15,376 nucleotides of DNA, taken from Bacteroidales bacterium (GTDB lineage: Bacteria; Bacteroidota; Bacteroidia; Bacteroidales; UBA12077). The notes beneath the pieces were generated by a model, which ran no database searches, had not been told where the DNA came from, and saw only the letters and a list, made by a program, of their open reading frames with translations. Where the stretch lies: positions 1-15,376 of the forward strand of contig DMBU01000147.1 in NCBI GenBank assembly GCA_003446015.1, given 5' to 3'. This document shows positions 15,166 to 15,376 of this stretch, one piece after another. The position numbers were made by a program, and so were the translations under genes. Each line of letters begins with the position of its first letter. The stretch's first letter is position 1.

Positions 15166-15204
15166 AAAGGGCGGCGATTTTTGCTTTTTATTGAGCCGCC
15201 CTTT
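15166..15204. repeat. 10-bp GC-rich stem-loop before the transposase fragment
   Basis: AAAGGGCGGC (15166-15175) and GCCGCCCTTT (15195-15204) form a perfect 10-bp stem around a 19-nt T-rich loop. It lies 34 bp before the reading frame of the putative transposase. It may be near the left end of the insertion sequence and could block read-through transcription or hide the ribosome site. Confidence 0.6.
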
Positions 15205-15238
15205 ACCCGTAAATATAGGCATTTCAATTCATTTTTAG

Positions 15239-15376
15239 GAGAAAAATCGTCAAAAAATCAACTGTTTTATTAAAAAAAACAAAGATTTACTTACCACAGA
15301 ATTTAGCAAATCATTTTCAAGTGAAGTAATTGAAAAATTAGCAAAAGAATCGGATTTTGTTAAAAGAACATCTACA
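15239..15376 (+). CDS. Putative IS4-like transposase, N-terminal fragment
   Basis: The frame opens after a TAG at 15236-15238 and runs off the right edge: KKNKDLLTTEFSKSF, then EVIEKLAKESDFVKRTST. The pattern LA-x-E-S-x-F-V-x-R-x-S resembles the N-termini of IS4-group transposases (a helical region before the DDE core), but no catalytic residues are in the window. There is no ATG, GTG or TTG in the visible frame, although AGGAG at 15237-15241 is a good Shine-Dalgarno sequence. The start may be a rare codon, may lie in another frame joined by slippage at the A8 run (15272-15279), or may be mutated. The family assignment is tentative. Confidence 0.45.

Larger units (their letters stand above)
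14741..15238. other. 498-bp non-coding, palindrome-rich spacer
   Basis: I see no gene or RNA gene here. It holds at least five separate palindromes (14765-14781, 14855-14895, 14996-15025, 15031-15045 and 15166-15204) and a small TCCCC/GGGGA stem at 15106-15120. The stretch AACGCAAATGTAACAGAT at 14750-14767 and the later AAATCCGCGTGTGC (14829-14842) resemble a degenerate AACGCAGATT-type intergenic repeat seen in Bacteroidetes; that likeness is from memory. Confidence 0.6.

Noticed and set aside
14741..15238. CRISPR array or RNA gene
   Set aside because: The palindromes differ from one another and are not evenly spaced; I see no repeat-spacer pattern, tRNA cloverleaf or rRNA sequence.

Overview
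The window is AT-rich DNA that looks like the chromosome of a Bacteroidota bacterium, most likely an anaerobic or facultative marine/sediment lineage near Marinilabiliales/Prolixibacteraceae. The evidence is a Bacteroidetes-type ECF sigma/FecR/STN-protein trio with a DUF4974-like tail, a DUF4412-like protein, a TAnnTTTG-type promoter before metG, weak Shine-Dalgarno sites and dispersed palindromes of a kind common in this phylum. The genus is inferred from gene style, not proven.

Region 1 (1-6459, all minus strand) is the striking part. Read in the direction of transcription it encodes: a PstS-like periplasmic binding domain fused through one membrane helix to a GcvH-like (lipoyl-fold) domain; a HybA-type protein with sixteen cysteines for four [4Fe-4S] clusters and a C-terminal anchor; a HybB/NrfD-type ten-helix quinol-handling membrane protein; and a second membrane-anchored GcvH-like protein. 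A sensor histidine kinase with c-type haem motifs in its periplasmic domain follows, then the first codons of a response regulator. No molybdopterin catalytic subunit, hydrogenase or cytochrome c subunit is present. This looks like a self-contained membrane redox module in which a ligand-binding domain outside the membrane and GcvH-fold domains inside are coupled to a quinone/iron-sulfur pair, with a redox-sensing two-component system beside it. I do not know a characterised counterpart. The 339 bp upstream of the operon hold a possible sigma-54-like promoter and a 14-bp-arm dyad that could be an activator site.

Region 2 (6799-10959) is ordinary housekeeping: a YraN/UPF0102 nuclease-like protein (minus), a DUF4412-like secreted protein (plus), a convergently overlapping LD-carboxypeptidase of family S66 (minus), and methionyl-tRNA synthetase with its C-terminal tRNA-binding domain (plus).

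Region 3 (10960-14740, plus) is a cell-surface signalling operon: an ECF sigma factor with no ATG start and with dispersed repeats at its 5' end, a FecR-like anti-sigma factor, and a secreted STN + carboxypeptidase-regulatory-like protein. The last carries 15 copies of a 15-16-residue QxxGFxN repeat and a beta-rich C-terminus in place of a TonB-dependent receptor barrel.

Region 4 (14741-15376) is non-coding and packed with palindromes, including a perfect 12-bp inverted repeat, CCTGCC-type palindromes and a 10-bp GC-rich stem. It runs into the start of what looks like an IS4-like transposase cut by the window edge.
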